64,000 nucleotides of DNA from Niabella beijingensis (GTDB lineage Bacteria > Bacteroidota > Bacteroidia > Chitinophagales > Chitinophagaceae), in the NCBI RefSeq assembly GCF_020034665.1, contig NZ_JAIQDI010000002.1, positions 434,001 to 498,000 on the forward strand, given 5' to 3'. This document shows positions 23,191 through 30,845 of this stretch, piece after piece. Position 1 is the stretch's first letter; the number at the start of each line of letters is the position of its first letter. The position numbers and the translations under genes are program-made. The notes under the pieces are model-generated. The model saw nothing but the letters and a program-made list of their open reading frames with translations, did not search any database and was not told the origin of the DNA.

Positions 23191-23448
23191 TTATTTTTTA
23201 AACAATCCTTTCCAGCCTTTACCTGAATTAGTAACGGGTGGTTCTTCCTTTTTAGTTTCTGTCTTTTGTATATCCCTTATGTTGTGCGTAGTAAGCCAAT
23301 TATAAAAGTCACCTACATTGTCAGGTGTGAAATTTACGATTTTGCCATTTTTGAGGGAAATAATAAAGCAGTCAATAGTTACTGCAAACGCCGATAGCTC
23401 GGAAGCAGAAAATTCTAAGGCAGGATAGGTATTGTTTGCAGTGTCCAT
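23191..23448 (-). CDS. Small protein of unknown function, first gene after a structured leader
   Basis: An 85-aa protein, not recognised. Start ATG 23448 (MDTANNTYPALEF) is preferred; the upstream open frame overlaps the leader hairpins. The central part, VTIDCFIISLKNGKIVNFTP then DFYNWLTTHNIRDI, looks like a short beta-beta-alpha unit; the tail is basic (KGWKGLFKK). No signal peptide. It is in an operon with the degenerate receiver downstream and is preceded by about 210 nt of folded leader, so its expression is likely controlled at RNA level. Confidence 0.65.
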   Translation of the reverse strand: MDTANNTYPALEFSASELSAFAVTIDCFIISLKNGKIVNFTPDNVGDFYNWLTTHNIRDIQKTETKKEEPPVTNSGKGWKGLFKK

Positions 23449-23469
23449 AATATCCGTTTTTTTAGTGGA

Positions 23470-23643
23470 TGCCTGCAACAAAAAAAGCGCAGGCAACTAC
23501 ACTTACCGACATTAAGGCACTGGTACGCCTCTCTCCGAATAAGCGAGCGCCCACGCCATAGCATGAGCGTTCTTACTTATTGCCTCGGAGATATAAAAAT
23601 TACCAGTTTCTAATGTCGAGACTTAAAGCAAAAACACTTTAAG
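23470..23643 (-). ncRNA. Structured leader RNA of the small-protein/receiver operon
   Basis: On the minus strand, between the promoter and the start at 23448, three hairpins follow each other. (1) CTTAAAG/CTTTAAG (23643-23622). (2) A long arm with helices CGACATTA/TAATGTCG (23618-23611 with 23514-23507), ACTGGTA/TACCAGT (23607-23601 with 23525-23519), TCTCCGA/TCGGAGA (23591-23585 with 23538-23532), AATAAG/CTTATT (23581-23576 with 23543-23538, sharing base 23538) and ACGC/GCGT at the tip. (3) TGCCTGC/GCAGGCA (23495-23470) with a T-rich loop, 21 nt before the ATG. Five nested helices on one arm are unlikely by chance. The class is not recognised. It could be a cis-regulatory leader or a separate small RNA. 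Confidence 0.65.
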
Positions 23644-23664
23644 ATTTTTCTATATTTTCAAACA

Positions 23665-23695
23665 CAAATATAGTGAAGCTAAAAACGTTCAGCAA
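23665..23695 (-). promoter_or_regulatory. Promoter of the structured-leader operon
   Basis: On the minus strand TATATTTG (23672-23665) is a perfect -7 box, with TTG (23695-23693) 20 nt upstream as the -33 element. Transcription would begin near 23658, giving a 5' leader of about 210 nt that carries all the hairpins. Confidence 0.65.
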
Positions 23696-23738
23696 CACTT
23701 ATTTACTCTATAATTGTAAATATCATTCAGCAAATGCT

Positions 23739-24512
23739 TTATATTTTCATCTCTCTTAAATGTCTGATTTCTTCTTTCAGTTCATGAAGCATTTGAAGAA
23801 TAACAATATTCTCTAATTGAAAATCATCTTTTGAAAATTCCTTTGTTGCAATGCTGCAAGCAAATTCCCAAATTTCAAAAATATCTGACAGGTGGATATG
23901 ATAAGATTTATAAAAATCATTATCGGGGCATACCTCCAATTCTTCGGCGAAGATTTTGGAAAGCCTTTTATAAGTAATGCCCTCGCTCCGGGTAATAAAC
24001 ACATAGGTTTTGCCCGCTTTTAAATCGGTACGCCGTTCAATATATTTGCCGATTATATATGAGCCGTCAGGGTGCGGAGGCATGGAGCCACCCTCGGCAG
24101 GGAATGCCCTGTATTTACCTACGGTAAGAAAGGGTAAAGAAATGGTTTGCAGGCTTTCGATATACTCCGGGTCAGTGTACCCGTTCAGATAACCCATTGA
24201 TGCTTTATGTGGGATAATCTCTATTTTGTTTTCGCCCCGGCTATCCACTTTTACGGGCAGCAATATTCTATTGTCCGGCAGTTCCAAAACATCTTTTAAG
24301 TTGTACTTTCTCAAATCTATCGAAACCAATAAATCTATACTGACATTGTAATATTTTGAAATTTTAAGGAGTATTTCGATTGGTGGTTCTGCTACACCAT
24401 CCTCATATTTTCCGTAACGTCCACGGGTAATGATAAGGTCATCGGCTACCCGCTGCTGGGAATAACCAAGCTGACCCCGTAAATACCTTATATTTTCAGA
24501 CAGTAATGACAT
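23739..24512 (-). CDS. XRE-family repressor with S24/LexA-like C-terminal domain
   Basis: A 257-aa phage-repressor-like regulator. The N-terminal HTH_XRE covers residues 3-60 (LSENIRYLRGQLGYSQQRVA, then TRGRYGKYEDGVAEP). The C-terminal domain has the S24 pattern with GGSMPPHPDGS (putative catalytic Ser) and ITYKRL (putative Lys), as in LexA/CI self-cleaving repressors. The KASMGY stretch stands where the cleavage site would be but lacks the usual Ala-Gly pair, so self-cleavage is not certain. ATG 24512 (MSLLSENIR) is chosen over 24533. Divergent from dinB-dnaE with an inverted repeat in the shared promoter region, so it probably represses that cassette and itself. Confidence 0.87.
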   Translation of the reverse strand: MSLLSENIRYLRGQLGYSQQRVADDLIITRGRYGKYEDGVAEPPIEILLKISKYYNVSIDLLVSIDLRKYNLKDVLELPDNRILLPVKVDSRGENKIEIIPHKASMGYLNGYTDPEYIESLQTISLPFLTVGKYRAFPAEGGSMPPHPDGSYIIGKYIERRTDLKAGKTYVFITRSEGITYKRLSKIFAEELEVCPDNDFYKSYHIHLSDIFEIWEFACSIATKEFSKDDFQLENIVILQMLHELKEEIRHLREMKI

Positions 24513-24524
24513 TGCGAAGATTTG

Positions 24525-24569
24525 TAGCAACAAATATAAACATTCTTGCTAAAAACCTTAGTAATTTTG
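24525..24569. promoter_or_regulatory. Divergent promoters and operator between the repressor and dinB
   Basis: Two perfect -7 boxes face outward: TATATTTG on the minus strand (24538-24531, for the repressor) and TAATTTTG on the plus strand (24562-24569, for dinB). Between and overlapping them lie TTGCTAA-n5-TTAGTAA (24546-24564) and a further half-site TAGCAA (24525-24530). A repressor bound here would block both genes. Confidence 0.65.
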
Positions 24570-24589
24570 AACAGAAGATTTTGTGAGTT

Positions 24590-25729
24590 ATGGAACGTAC
24601 CATTGTACATTGCGATTTAGACACTTTTTTCGTGTCCGTAGAAAGGTTATTGAATAGCGACCTGATTGGAAAACCCGTGCTGATTGGGGGTAGTTCCGAC
24701 CGTGGCGTTGTGGCTTCGTGTTCCTATGAAGCACGCAGGTTCGGTGTACACTCGGCTATGCCGATGCGATTGGCAAGACAGCTTTGCCCCGAAGCTGTTT
24801 TGGTTCGTGGCGACCATGACCTGTATTCAAAGTATTCCAATATTGTAACAGAAATCATTGAAGAAAAGATACCCGTAGTTGAAAAGGCATCCATAGACGA
24901 ACACTATTTGGATATGAGCGGAATGGATAAGTTTTTCGGAACGTGGAAGCTAACGCAGGAACTACGCCAGCGTATCATCCGGGAAACCGGATTGCCTATT
25001 TCGTTTGGGCTTTCGGTCAATAAGACCGTGAGCAAGATTGCCACCGGAGAAGCCAAACCCTGCGGCGAACGAAAAGTGGATGGGGGTATGGAAAAGCCGT
25101 TTTTAGCTCCGCTATCCATCCGCAAAATACCGGGCATCGGTGAAAAAACCTATCCATTGCTCCGTAATATGGGCATATCCCATATTTATGCCTTACAACA
25201 GATGAATGTTTTTACAATGAGGCAAGTGTTGGGAGAAAACGGAGTAAGCATTTGGAACAAAGCCAATGGAGTTGACAATAGTGATGTAGTGCCGTTCCAC
25301 CAGCAGAAAAGCATGAGCAAGGAACACACCTTTGAGCAGGACACGATTGATATGGTTTTATTGCGCAAAATAATGCTCTCGATGGTGGACGAATTGGCAT
25401 TTGACCTGCGGAAAGACGGTAAACTGACCTCTTGCGTAACGGTCAAAATCCGTTACAGCAACTTCGATACCCAATCTAAGCAGGTTAAACTTCCCTTTAC
25501 CGCTTCGGAGCGTGTTATCTCGCAAACAGTTCTCCAGCTTTTTGACAAGCTGTACAGTCGCCGGATGCTCATCAGGTTGATAGGTGTAAAATTCAGCAAC
25601 CTTATCACGGGTTCGTATCAGGCAGATTTGTTTGATGACACACTGGAAGATATGAACCTTTCGAGGGCAATGGATAAAATCAGGATGCGTTACGGGCATC
25701 AGTCGGTAGTACGTGGCTTTGCCCTTTAA
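24590..25729 (+). CDS. dinB: Y-family DNA polymerase (DinB/UmuC-like)
   Basis: A 379-aa translesion polymerase. Catalytic carboxylates are present in HCDLDTFFVSVE (residues 7-18) and SIDEHYLDM (near 102), so it should be active. The thumb and little-finger regions follow (KIPGIGEKT helix-hairpin-helix). QADLFDD near residue 347 is a good beta-clamp-binding motif. It is followed at 14 bp by an alpha-subunit-like polymerase and controlled by the divergent S24-type repressor. This is a damage-inducible mutagenesis cassette carried by the ICE, comparable in logic to imuA-imuB-dnaE2. Confidence 0.92.
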   Translation: MERTIVHCDLDTFFVSVERLLNSDLIGKPVLIGGSSDRGVVASCSYEARRFGVHSAMPMRLARQLCPEAVLVRGDHDLYSKYSNIVTEIIEEKIPVVEKASIDEHYLDMSGMDKFFGTWKLTQELRQRIIRETGLPISFGLSVNKTVSKIATGEAKPCGERKVDGGMEKPFLAPLSIRKIPGIGEKTYPLLRNMGISHIYALQQMNVFTMRQVLGENGVSIWNKANGVDNSDVVPFHQQKSMSKEHTFEQDTIDMVLLRKIMLSMVDELAFDLRKDGKLTSCVTVKIRYSNFDTQSKQVKLPFTASERVISQTVLQLFDKLYSRRMLIRLIGVKFSNLITGSYQADLFDDTLEDMNLSRAMDKIRMRYGHQSVVRGFAL

Positions 25730-25743
25730 AATTCGTGTTCGGT

Positions 25744-28686
25744 ATGTTAATTAATTTGCACAGCTATTTTAGTTTGAGGTATGGGACAATGAGCATTGGG
25801 ACGCTCGTTGAAAACCTCCGTACCTATGGTTATGATACGGCGGTATTAACGGACATTAACAATTCATCGGCAACACTCGATTTTATAAAGCAATGCCGTG
25901 AAGCAGGGATAAATGGACTGGCTGGAATGGAGTTCAGGAACGACAACCAATTGTTGTATGTAGGGATTGCCAAAAACGAAAAGGGTTTTAAAGAACTGAA
26001 CGACTTAATGACCCATGCCAACCGTTCCAAGTCAGCATTGCCAAATATTGCGCCCGAATTTCGGCACGTATCTATCGTTTATCCTTTTGGTGCGGTCAAA
26101 GAAAGCGAATTAAAGGATAACGAATACATCGGCATTCGTCCGCAGGAAGTAAACAGGTTTATTGTTGCACCTAAACAGCGTTGGGAACGCTACGTAATTT
26201 TACAGCCTGTTTCATTCAGACAGGCAGATTTTCAATTGCATAAACAGTTACGTGCTATTGACAACAATATCCTTATCTCTCAATTATCGGCGGCGCAAAT
26301 CGGAAAGGAAACCGAATTTTTCATTAGCAGGACAGAACTCTTAAACGCTTACAATCCTGTACCAAAGCTGATAGAAAACACGGGACATTTATTAGCGGAT
26401 TGCAGCTTTGATTTTGACTTTGAAGGCAGTAAGAACCGGAAAACATTTACAGGGAATAGGTACGATGATAAACAGCTATTGTACAAATATGCTGTTGATG
26501 GTTTTGCCAAACGATACGGTGCGGATAATAAACAGGCTAAAGAGCGTGTATTAAAGGAACTGGATATAATAGACAACCTTAACTTTTCCAGTTATTTCTT
26601 AATCACGGATGATATATGCCGCTATGCGAGAAACCGTAACTTTCATTACGTGGGTAGAGGTAGCGGTGCAAACAGTATCGTTGCGTACTGTTTGGGAATT
26701 ACGGACGTTTGCCCCATTGAACTGAACCTTTATTTTGAACGCTTCTTAAACCCGAAAAGGAAAAGCCCACCGGATTTTGATATAGATTTTTCATGGCGTG
26801 ACCGGGACGAAATGTACGACTACATTTTTAAGCGGTATCAAAGCGAATATACAGCCCTTATGGGAGCAATGAGTACGTTCCGTGACCGTTCCATCATCAG
26901 GGAGTTAGGCAAGGTTTACGGACTGCCAAAAAGCGAAATTGACCGCCTTGTAAATGAGCCTGAAAGTATGCTCAATAAAAATGAGGTAACCAATACAATC
27001 CTGTCCGTTTACAATCAGATGGCAGATTTCCCTAACCAACGGACGATACACGCTTCGGGGGTTTTGATTTCTGACAAGCCACTCACGTGTTATTCCGCAC
27101 TGGATTACCCACCAAAGGGATTGCCTACGGTACAGTATGATATGTATGTGGCAGAAGATATTGGCTTTGAGAAGTTTGATATACTATCACAAAGAGGTAT
27201 CGGGCATATCAAAGATTGCCGGGAAATTATTCGATTGAATAAGGGCGAAACGGTAGATACGTCCGACCCCAAACGCTTTTTTAATGACCCGGTAATTGCG
27301 GCGCAATTGCGGTCTGCAAATACCGTTGGCTGCTTCTACATCGAAAGTCCGGCAATGCGGCAGCTTATCAGCAAACTGCAATGTGATAATTATTTGACGT
27401 TGGTGGCTGCGAGTTCCATTATTCGCCCCGGTGTAGCAAGTTCAGGAATGATGCAGGCATACATTGACAGGCATTTGAACCCTGAAAAGGTTGACTACAT
27501 CCACCCGGCATTCAAGGAACAATTAGAGGACACTTACGGCATTATGGTGTACCAGGAGGACGTAATGAAAATTGGTCATCACTTCGGTGGTTTGGATTTA
27601 GCGGATGCCGATGTACTTCGCAGGATGATGAGCGGGAAATACCGTAACGTAAACCATTTGGCAGAAATTGAAGATAAATACAATAGCAATTGCCGGGAGA
27701 AAGGCTATCCCGAACACGTTGCCAAAGAGGTTTGGCGGCAGATGCAGTCTTTCGCCGGGTACAGCTTCAACAAGGCTCATAGTGCATCCTTTGCGGTAGA
27801 AAGCTATCAAAGTTTGTTCCTGAAGACTTACTACCCGCTTGAATTTATGGTAAGCGTGTTGAATAATTACGGCGGTTTTTATTCACGGGAGGTTTATATC
27901 AATGAGGTAAAGAAAGCAGGGGGAAATATCTGTTTGCCCTGTGTGAACAAAAGTGCGTTTGATACCTCCATTGTGGGGAGCGATATTTATTTGGGATTTG
28001 ACTGCCTGTTGAACCTCGAAAGCGAACTGGCGCAGCTTATCCCCGAAGAACGGAAACGTAACGGGGAATATTTGAGTTTGGAAAACTTTAATTTGCGAAC
28101 GGGTGCAGGATTGGAGCAGATTATAATCCTTATACGTTGCGGTGCGTTCCGCTTTTTGGGAGCAGGTAAAAAAGAATTGCTTTGGGAGGCTCATTTGCTA
28201 CTGAACAAAAGCAGGGCTGCCCATAATACGCAGGTTGGTCAACTGTTTTTTAATAGTGCCGAAAAGCCGCAATTGCCCGTGTTCGTAACGGATGACTTAG
28301 AAAATCTGTATGATGAAATTGAGCTAATGGGGTTTCCTGTTTCGGGTAGTATTTTTGACCTTGCCAAGTCCGATTATCGGGGGAATGCTTCGGCAAAAAC
28401 ATTAGCTTCCTTTCGTGGGCAGGTTGTCAGGGTTGTTGCCCATTTGGTAACACACAAAACGGTGCGGACAAAGACCGGAACAATTATGAAATTCGGTACT
28501 TTCATAGATATAGACGGAGACTTTATAGACACGATACACTTTCCGCAAAGCCTGCATAAATCCCCGCTCCGTGGGAAAGGGTTATATCTTATCGAGGGCA
28601 AAGTTGTTGTTGATTACGGATGTCCGGCAATAGAGGTACATCGTTGTGCCATGATGCCAATCAAACCCGACCCACGAAGTGTTTAA
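25744..28686 (+). CDS. DNA polymerase III alpha-like (C-family) polymerase, error-prone type
   Basis: A 980-aa C-family polymerase, shorter than the chromosomal DnaE in this window (1223 aa at 40132). The polymerase active site PPDFDIDFSW and MVYQEDVMKI are intact. The N-terminal PHP domain is degenerate: NLHSYFSLRYG lacks the second His of HxH and TDINNSS replaces TDHGN, so metal binding and proofreading are probably lost. This resembles DnaE2-type enzymes that work with a Y-family partner. ATG 25744 (MLINLHSYFS) is preferred over GTG 25735. The 3' end overlaps the convergent HTH gene by 4 bp. Confidence 0.9.
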   Translation: MLINLHSYFSLRYGTMSIGTLVENLRTYGYDTAVLTDINNSSATLDFIKQCREAGINGLAGMEFRNDNQLLYVGIAKNEKGFKELNDLMTHANRSKSALPNIAPEFRHVSIVYPFGAVKESELKDNEYIGIRPQEVNRFIVAPKQRWERYVILQPVSFRQADFQLHKQLRAIDNNILISQLSAAQIGKETEFFISRTELLNAYNPVPKLIENTGHLLADCSFDFDFEGSKNRKTFTGNRYDDKQLLYKYAVDGFAKRYGADNKQAKERVLKELDIIDNLNFSSYFLITDDICRYARNRNFHYVGRGSGANSIVAYCLGITDVCPIELNLYFERFLNPKRKSPPDFDIDFSWRDRDEMYDYIFKRYQSEYTALMGAMSTFRDRSIIRELGKVYGLPKSEIDRLVNEPESMLNKNEVTNTILSVYNQMADFPNQRTIHASGVLISDKPLTCYSALDYPPKGLPTVQYDMYVAEDIGFEKFDILSQRGIGHIKDCREIIRLNKGETVDTSDPKRFFNDPVIAAQLRSANTVGCFYIESPAMRQLISKLQCDNYLTLVAASSIIRPGVASSGMMQAYIDRHLNPEKVDYIHPAFKEQLEDTYGIMVYQEDVMKIGHHFGGLDLADADVLRRMMSGKYRNVNHLAEIEDKYNSNCREKGYPEHVAKEVWRQMQSFAGYSFNKAHSASFAVESYQSLFLKTYYPLEFMVSVLNNYGGFYSREVYINEVKKAGGNICLPCVNKSAFDTSIVGSDIYLGFDCLLNLESELAQLIPEERKRNGEYLSLENFNLRTGAGLEQIIILIRCGAFRFLGAGKKELLWEAHLLLNKSRAAHNTQVGQLFFNSAEKPQLPVFVTDDLENLYDEIELMGFPVSGSIFDLAKSDYRGNASAKTLASFRGQVVRVVAHLVTHKTVRTKTGTIMKFGTFIDIDGDFIDTIHFPQSLHKSPLRGKGLYLIEGKVVVDYGCPAIEVHRCAMMPIKPDPRSV

Positions 28687-28979
28687 ACTTTAGTGCTGGT
28701 ATAGTTCTGCTCCAAAATCGCCAGAATATCACTTTCCTTATAAATTATCTTACCACCTATCTGAATGAATGGTAGGATATTGTCATCCCGGTATTGTTGC
28801 AATGTGCGCTTGCTGATATGTAACAGCTTGCACAGGTCTTCGCCCGATAAATAAACTTCTCCGTTCATTACAGGACGGTAGTTTTTTAGTATCAGTTCCA
28901 AGCGGTTGCGCAATTCCTCAAACTTGCTTTTATAGTAGGCGATTTCCTCTGCATCGCTATCAAAAAGTTCCATACTCAT
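28683..28979 (-). CDS. Helix-turn-helix protein, Xis2d-like excisionase/regulator
   Basis: A 98-aa protein with a MerR/excisionase-type HTH_17 domain at residues 45-95 (LSGEDLCKLLHISKRTLQQY then GGKIIYKESDILAIL) and a charged helical N-terminus. CTnDOT carries an adjacent pair of such proteins, Xis2c and Xis2d, needed for excision and for activating the tra operon. This pair is in the same size range and in tandem. Its start codon overlaps the stop of the upstream partner (ATGA), so the two are made together. The exact Xis role is inferred from context. Confidence 0.78.
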   Translation of the reverse strand: MSMELFDSDAEEIAYYKSKFEELRNRLELILKNYRPVMNGEVYLSGEDLCKLLHISKRTLQQYRDDNILPFIQIGGKIIYKESDILAILEQNYTSTKV

Positions 28980-29266
28980 TTGTTTTCGGTTTCAGCATCG
29001 GAAGCAAGCAAATGCTGTACGTCCGAGAATTTGTAATAATTCTTCCGGTTCAATTTTGAAAAAGGCAATAGCCCTTTGTCTTTATAGGATTGCAGGGTGC
29101 GTTTGGAAATGCCGAGCATTAGGCACACCTCCTGATTATCGAGCCAACGTTCTTCATTAAAAATGCCTATATAGGCTTCGCTTGCGTTGGTGGCAAGCTG
29201 TAACAGTTCGTCCAGTTCTGCGGTCATTTCCTTTAGAACAGACTTCGGTATCGCAATTACTTCCAT
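28976..29266 (-). CDS. Helix-turn-helix protein, Xis2c-like excisionase/regulator
   Basis: A 96-aa paralogue of the next gene: LDNQEVCLMLGISKRTLQSY then KNYYKFSDVQHLLAS. Same HTH_17 layout with a helical N-terminus (ELDELLQLATNASEAYIGIF). First gene of the two-gene operon, starting at 29266. It is separated from the 29.4-32.8 kb block by a hairpin at 29378-29409. Predicted to bind att or tra promoter DNA together with its partner. Confidence 0.78.
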   Translation of the reverse strand: MEVIAIPKSVLKEMTAELDELLQLATNASEAYIGIFNEERWLDNQEVCLMLGISKRTLQSYKDKGLLPFSKLNRKNYYKFSDVQHLLASDAETENK

Positions 29267-29377
29267 ATTCCTTTCCTCACTTTTTTCACGTCAGAAATGG
29301 AAATTAGGAAAGGTATTAAGGCGTATCTTATTTGGGTGTGTGTTTGGCTTTGAGTGGTAAGGTTTGGCGCAAAAGAA

Positions 29378-29409
29378 AACGGTACAAGCCTGTATAGACC
29401 TGTACCGTT
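29378..29409 (-). terminator. Terminator-like hairpin at the end of the 29.4-32.8 kb gene block
   Basis: Perfect 9-bp arms AACGGTACA / TGTACCGTT around a 14-nt loop. On the minus strand it is followed by TTCTTTTG, a weak T-rich tail. It closes the leftward transcript of the small-gene block before the Xis-like pair. Confidence 0.6.
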
Positions 29410-29431
29410 ATAAGATTGTATGTTTATTTCT

Positions 29432-29704
29432 TTATTGTGGTTTCTGAACCTCTATGTTTTTGGCAGCTATTTCCTTTTTCTCACGGGAATACACCCATAA
29501 GGATAACAGCCCGAAAATAATTAAGGCATACGCCACCCATTTGCCAACTTTTTCGACAAATTTAATGGCTACTTTTTTTTCATAACTGGAAAACCCCTCT
29601 GCTCCGGTGGGGCTACGCCTGTAAAATCTCCTGCGGTTAATCCAATAACGCAAACCTAAGCCTGCTACCAAAAATATTATTCCTATAACTAATGATGATG
29701 CCAT
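29432..29704 (-). CDS. Small two-helix membrane protein of unknown function
   Basis: A 90-aa protein with two membrane helices (residues 3-21, SSLVIGIIFLVAGLGLRYW, and about 56-73, VAYALIIFGLLSLWVY) joined by a basic loop (NRRRFYRRS). Not recognised. Last gene of the leftward block of small genes. Its topology would suit an entry-exclusion or envelope role, but nothing in the sequence shows it. Confidence 0.6.
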   Translation of the reverse strand: MASSLVIGIIFLVAGLGLRYWINRRRFYRRSPTGAEGFSSYEKKVAIKFVEKVGKWVAYALIIFGLLSLWVYSREKKEIAAKNIEVQKPQ

Positions 29705-29788
29705 AATTCTACCGTTTAAAATTTAGTACAATATCCGCTCCGCTATAAACAAAAATACAATTTATAAATATCGGGTGCATGAAGAAAA

Positions 29789-29983
29789 CTACCCAACTTG
29801 GGTAAACTTTTTTGTTTTTAATGCTTTTAATTTCTCGTGCATATCTGCCCAATATGCCTGCCGTTCTTTGTCGCTTTCTACGGGCGGGTTGTGCTGGTAT
29901 GTTTTGTACCAACCTGCCTGCCGAATGGCTTTATTAAGGTCTGTAACCTCAATCCATTGCCCTTTGTTATTTCTTATTTTCAT
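29789..29983 (-). CDS. Small protein of unknown function
   Basis: A 64-aa soluble protein (MKIRNNKGQWIEVTDLNKAI ...) rich in Trp, Tyr and charged residues: a coherent composition for a real gene. Its start overlaps the end of the gene at 29967 by 17 bp. At its stop codon TACCCAA/TTGGGTA form a hairpin (about 29795-29809) followed by TTTTC on the minus strand. Recurs in such blocks as an ICE-associated small protein, by impression only. Confidence 0.55.
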   Translation of the reverse strand: MKIRNNKGQWIEVTDLNKAIRQAGWYKTYQHNPPVESDKERQAYWADMHEKLKALKTKKFTQVG

Positions 29984-30299
29984 TGTCTTTGATTTTTTGA
30001 TTAAGTATTGCTTGTGCTTTTCGTTGTGCTTTCTTCTCTTTTATTTCATAGCCTACGCTTAGATACCAGCGTATCATCGCCGATTTATCAGGATTGCGTA
30101 CCTGAAATTTATAGGCTCCGTACTTTCTTAGGTCAATCATTACCGTTTTAGAAGTACCTACCACGTCAGGAATGATTTTACCTTTTTCAATGGCACTGTA
30201 CACGCTGGTGGCATATACCATTTTCCTGAAAGCGAAGTCCATAACCGTCTCATAGGACTTCAATAAATGATTGTTGTATTTGTCGTTTCTACGTTTCAT
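29967..30299 (-). CDS. Conserved ICE protein of unknown function
   Basis: A 110-aa basic protein (MKRRNDKYNNHLLKSYETVM ...), with IDLRKYGAYKFQVRNPDKSA in the middle and a lysine-rich helical C-terminus (KEKKAQRKAQAILNQKIKDN). No membrane helix or known motif. Overlaps the 64-aa gene downstream and lies 18 bp after the 158-aa gene, so it is part of one transcript. Confidence 0.58.
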   Translation of the reverse strand: MKRRNDKYNNHLLKSYETVMDFAFRKMVYATSVYSAIEKGKIIPDVVGTSKTVMIDLRKYGAYKFQVRNPDKSAMIRWYLSVGYEIKEKKAQRKAQAILNQKIKDNENKK

Positions 30300-30317
30300 C
30301 GTTTTATTATTATTTGT

Positions 30318-30794
30318 TTAACCTATATGAGCGGTCTTCCTGAATTGTTCTATATGTGCCTCAACATCGTTTAAAGTCTTACACCCGGACAATTCTTTTG
30401 ATAACCGTTCTATTTCTTCAATCCGTATCAATGCCGAAAAACTGTACTCCCATACCTTACCCTCAACTTTTAGTAGCATCCTATATGGTTTCGTCATATT
30501 TCTACGCAACTGTTGAGCCTTTAAAGCGTAGTCGGTATTTTCGGTTGCCCTGTACATTTCGTTAAGCTGTTCCATGCGCCTAAACCTCCCATATCTGATT
30601 AGCGGCGATTTGGCTTTTCTGCGCTTCGGCTTTGTACGATACCGTAGGTCTTCCCAAAAATCATCAGGAGTATAACTTGGGTGTTCCTTGCTAAGAATAT
30701 CGTAGGCAAATAGCGGCTCTTTCTTGTATAGCCGTCTTGCCTTTCGCATCCTGCGAATAGAAGCCAGTCTTTCAGGTGTGTACGGTTTTCCCAT
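30318..30794 (-). CDS. Conserved ICE protein of unknown function, Arg/Lys-rich N-terminus
   Basis: A 158-aa very basic protein. The N-terminus reads MGKPYTPERLASIRRMRKAR, and further basic stretches include YRTKPKRRKAKSPLIRYGRF, suggesting nucleic acid binding. The C-terminal 50 residues form a helical region with IRIEEIERLSKELSGCKTL. No family recognised. A hairpin repeat (30810-30838) ends 15 nt before its start codon. Confidence 0.58.
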   Translation of the reverse strand: MGKPYTPERLASIRRMRKARRLYKKEPLFAYDILSKEHPSYTPDDFWEDLRYRTKPKRRKAKSPLIRYGRFRRMEQLNEMYRATENTDYALKAQQLRRNMTKPYRMLLKVEGKVWEYSFSALIRIEEIERLSKELSGCKTLNDVEAHIEQFRKTAHIG

Positions 30795-30809
30795 TGCTTT
30801 TGGATTATT

Positions 30810-30838
30810 AAGGCAACCGTCATTGCAGACGGTCGTCT
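30810..30838 (-). repeat. Intercistronic hairpin repeat, copy 2
   Basis: AAGGCAACC...GGTCGTCT with a perfect inner stem ACCGTC/GACGGT and an ATTGCA loop. It is closely related to the hairpin at 31722-31753. On the minus strand it ends 15 nt before the start codon at 30794 and begins 7 nt after the stop of the upstream gene. Confidence 0.6.
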
Positions 30839-30845
30839 GTGGTTT

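Noticed and set aside
23507..23618. Retron or diversity-generating element as an explanation for the long stem
   Set aside because: No reverse transcriptase gene or template/variable repeat is present in the window.
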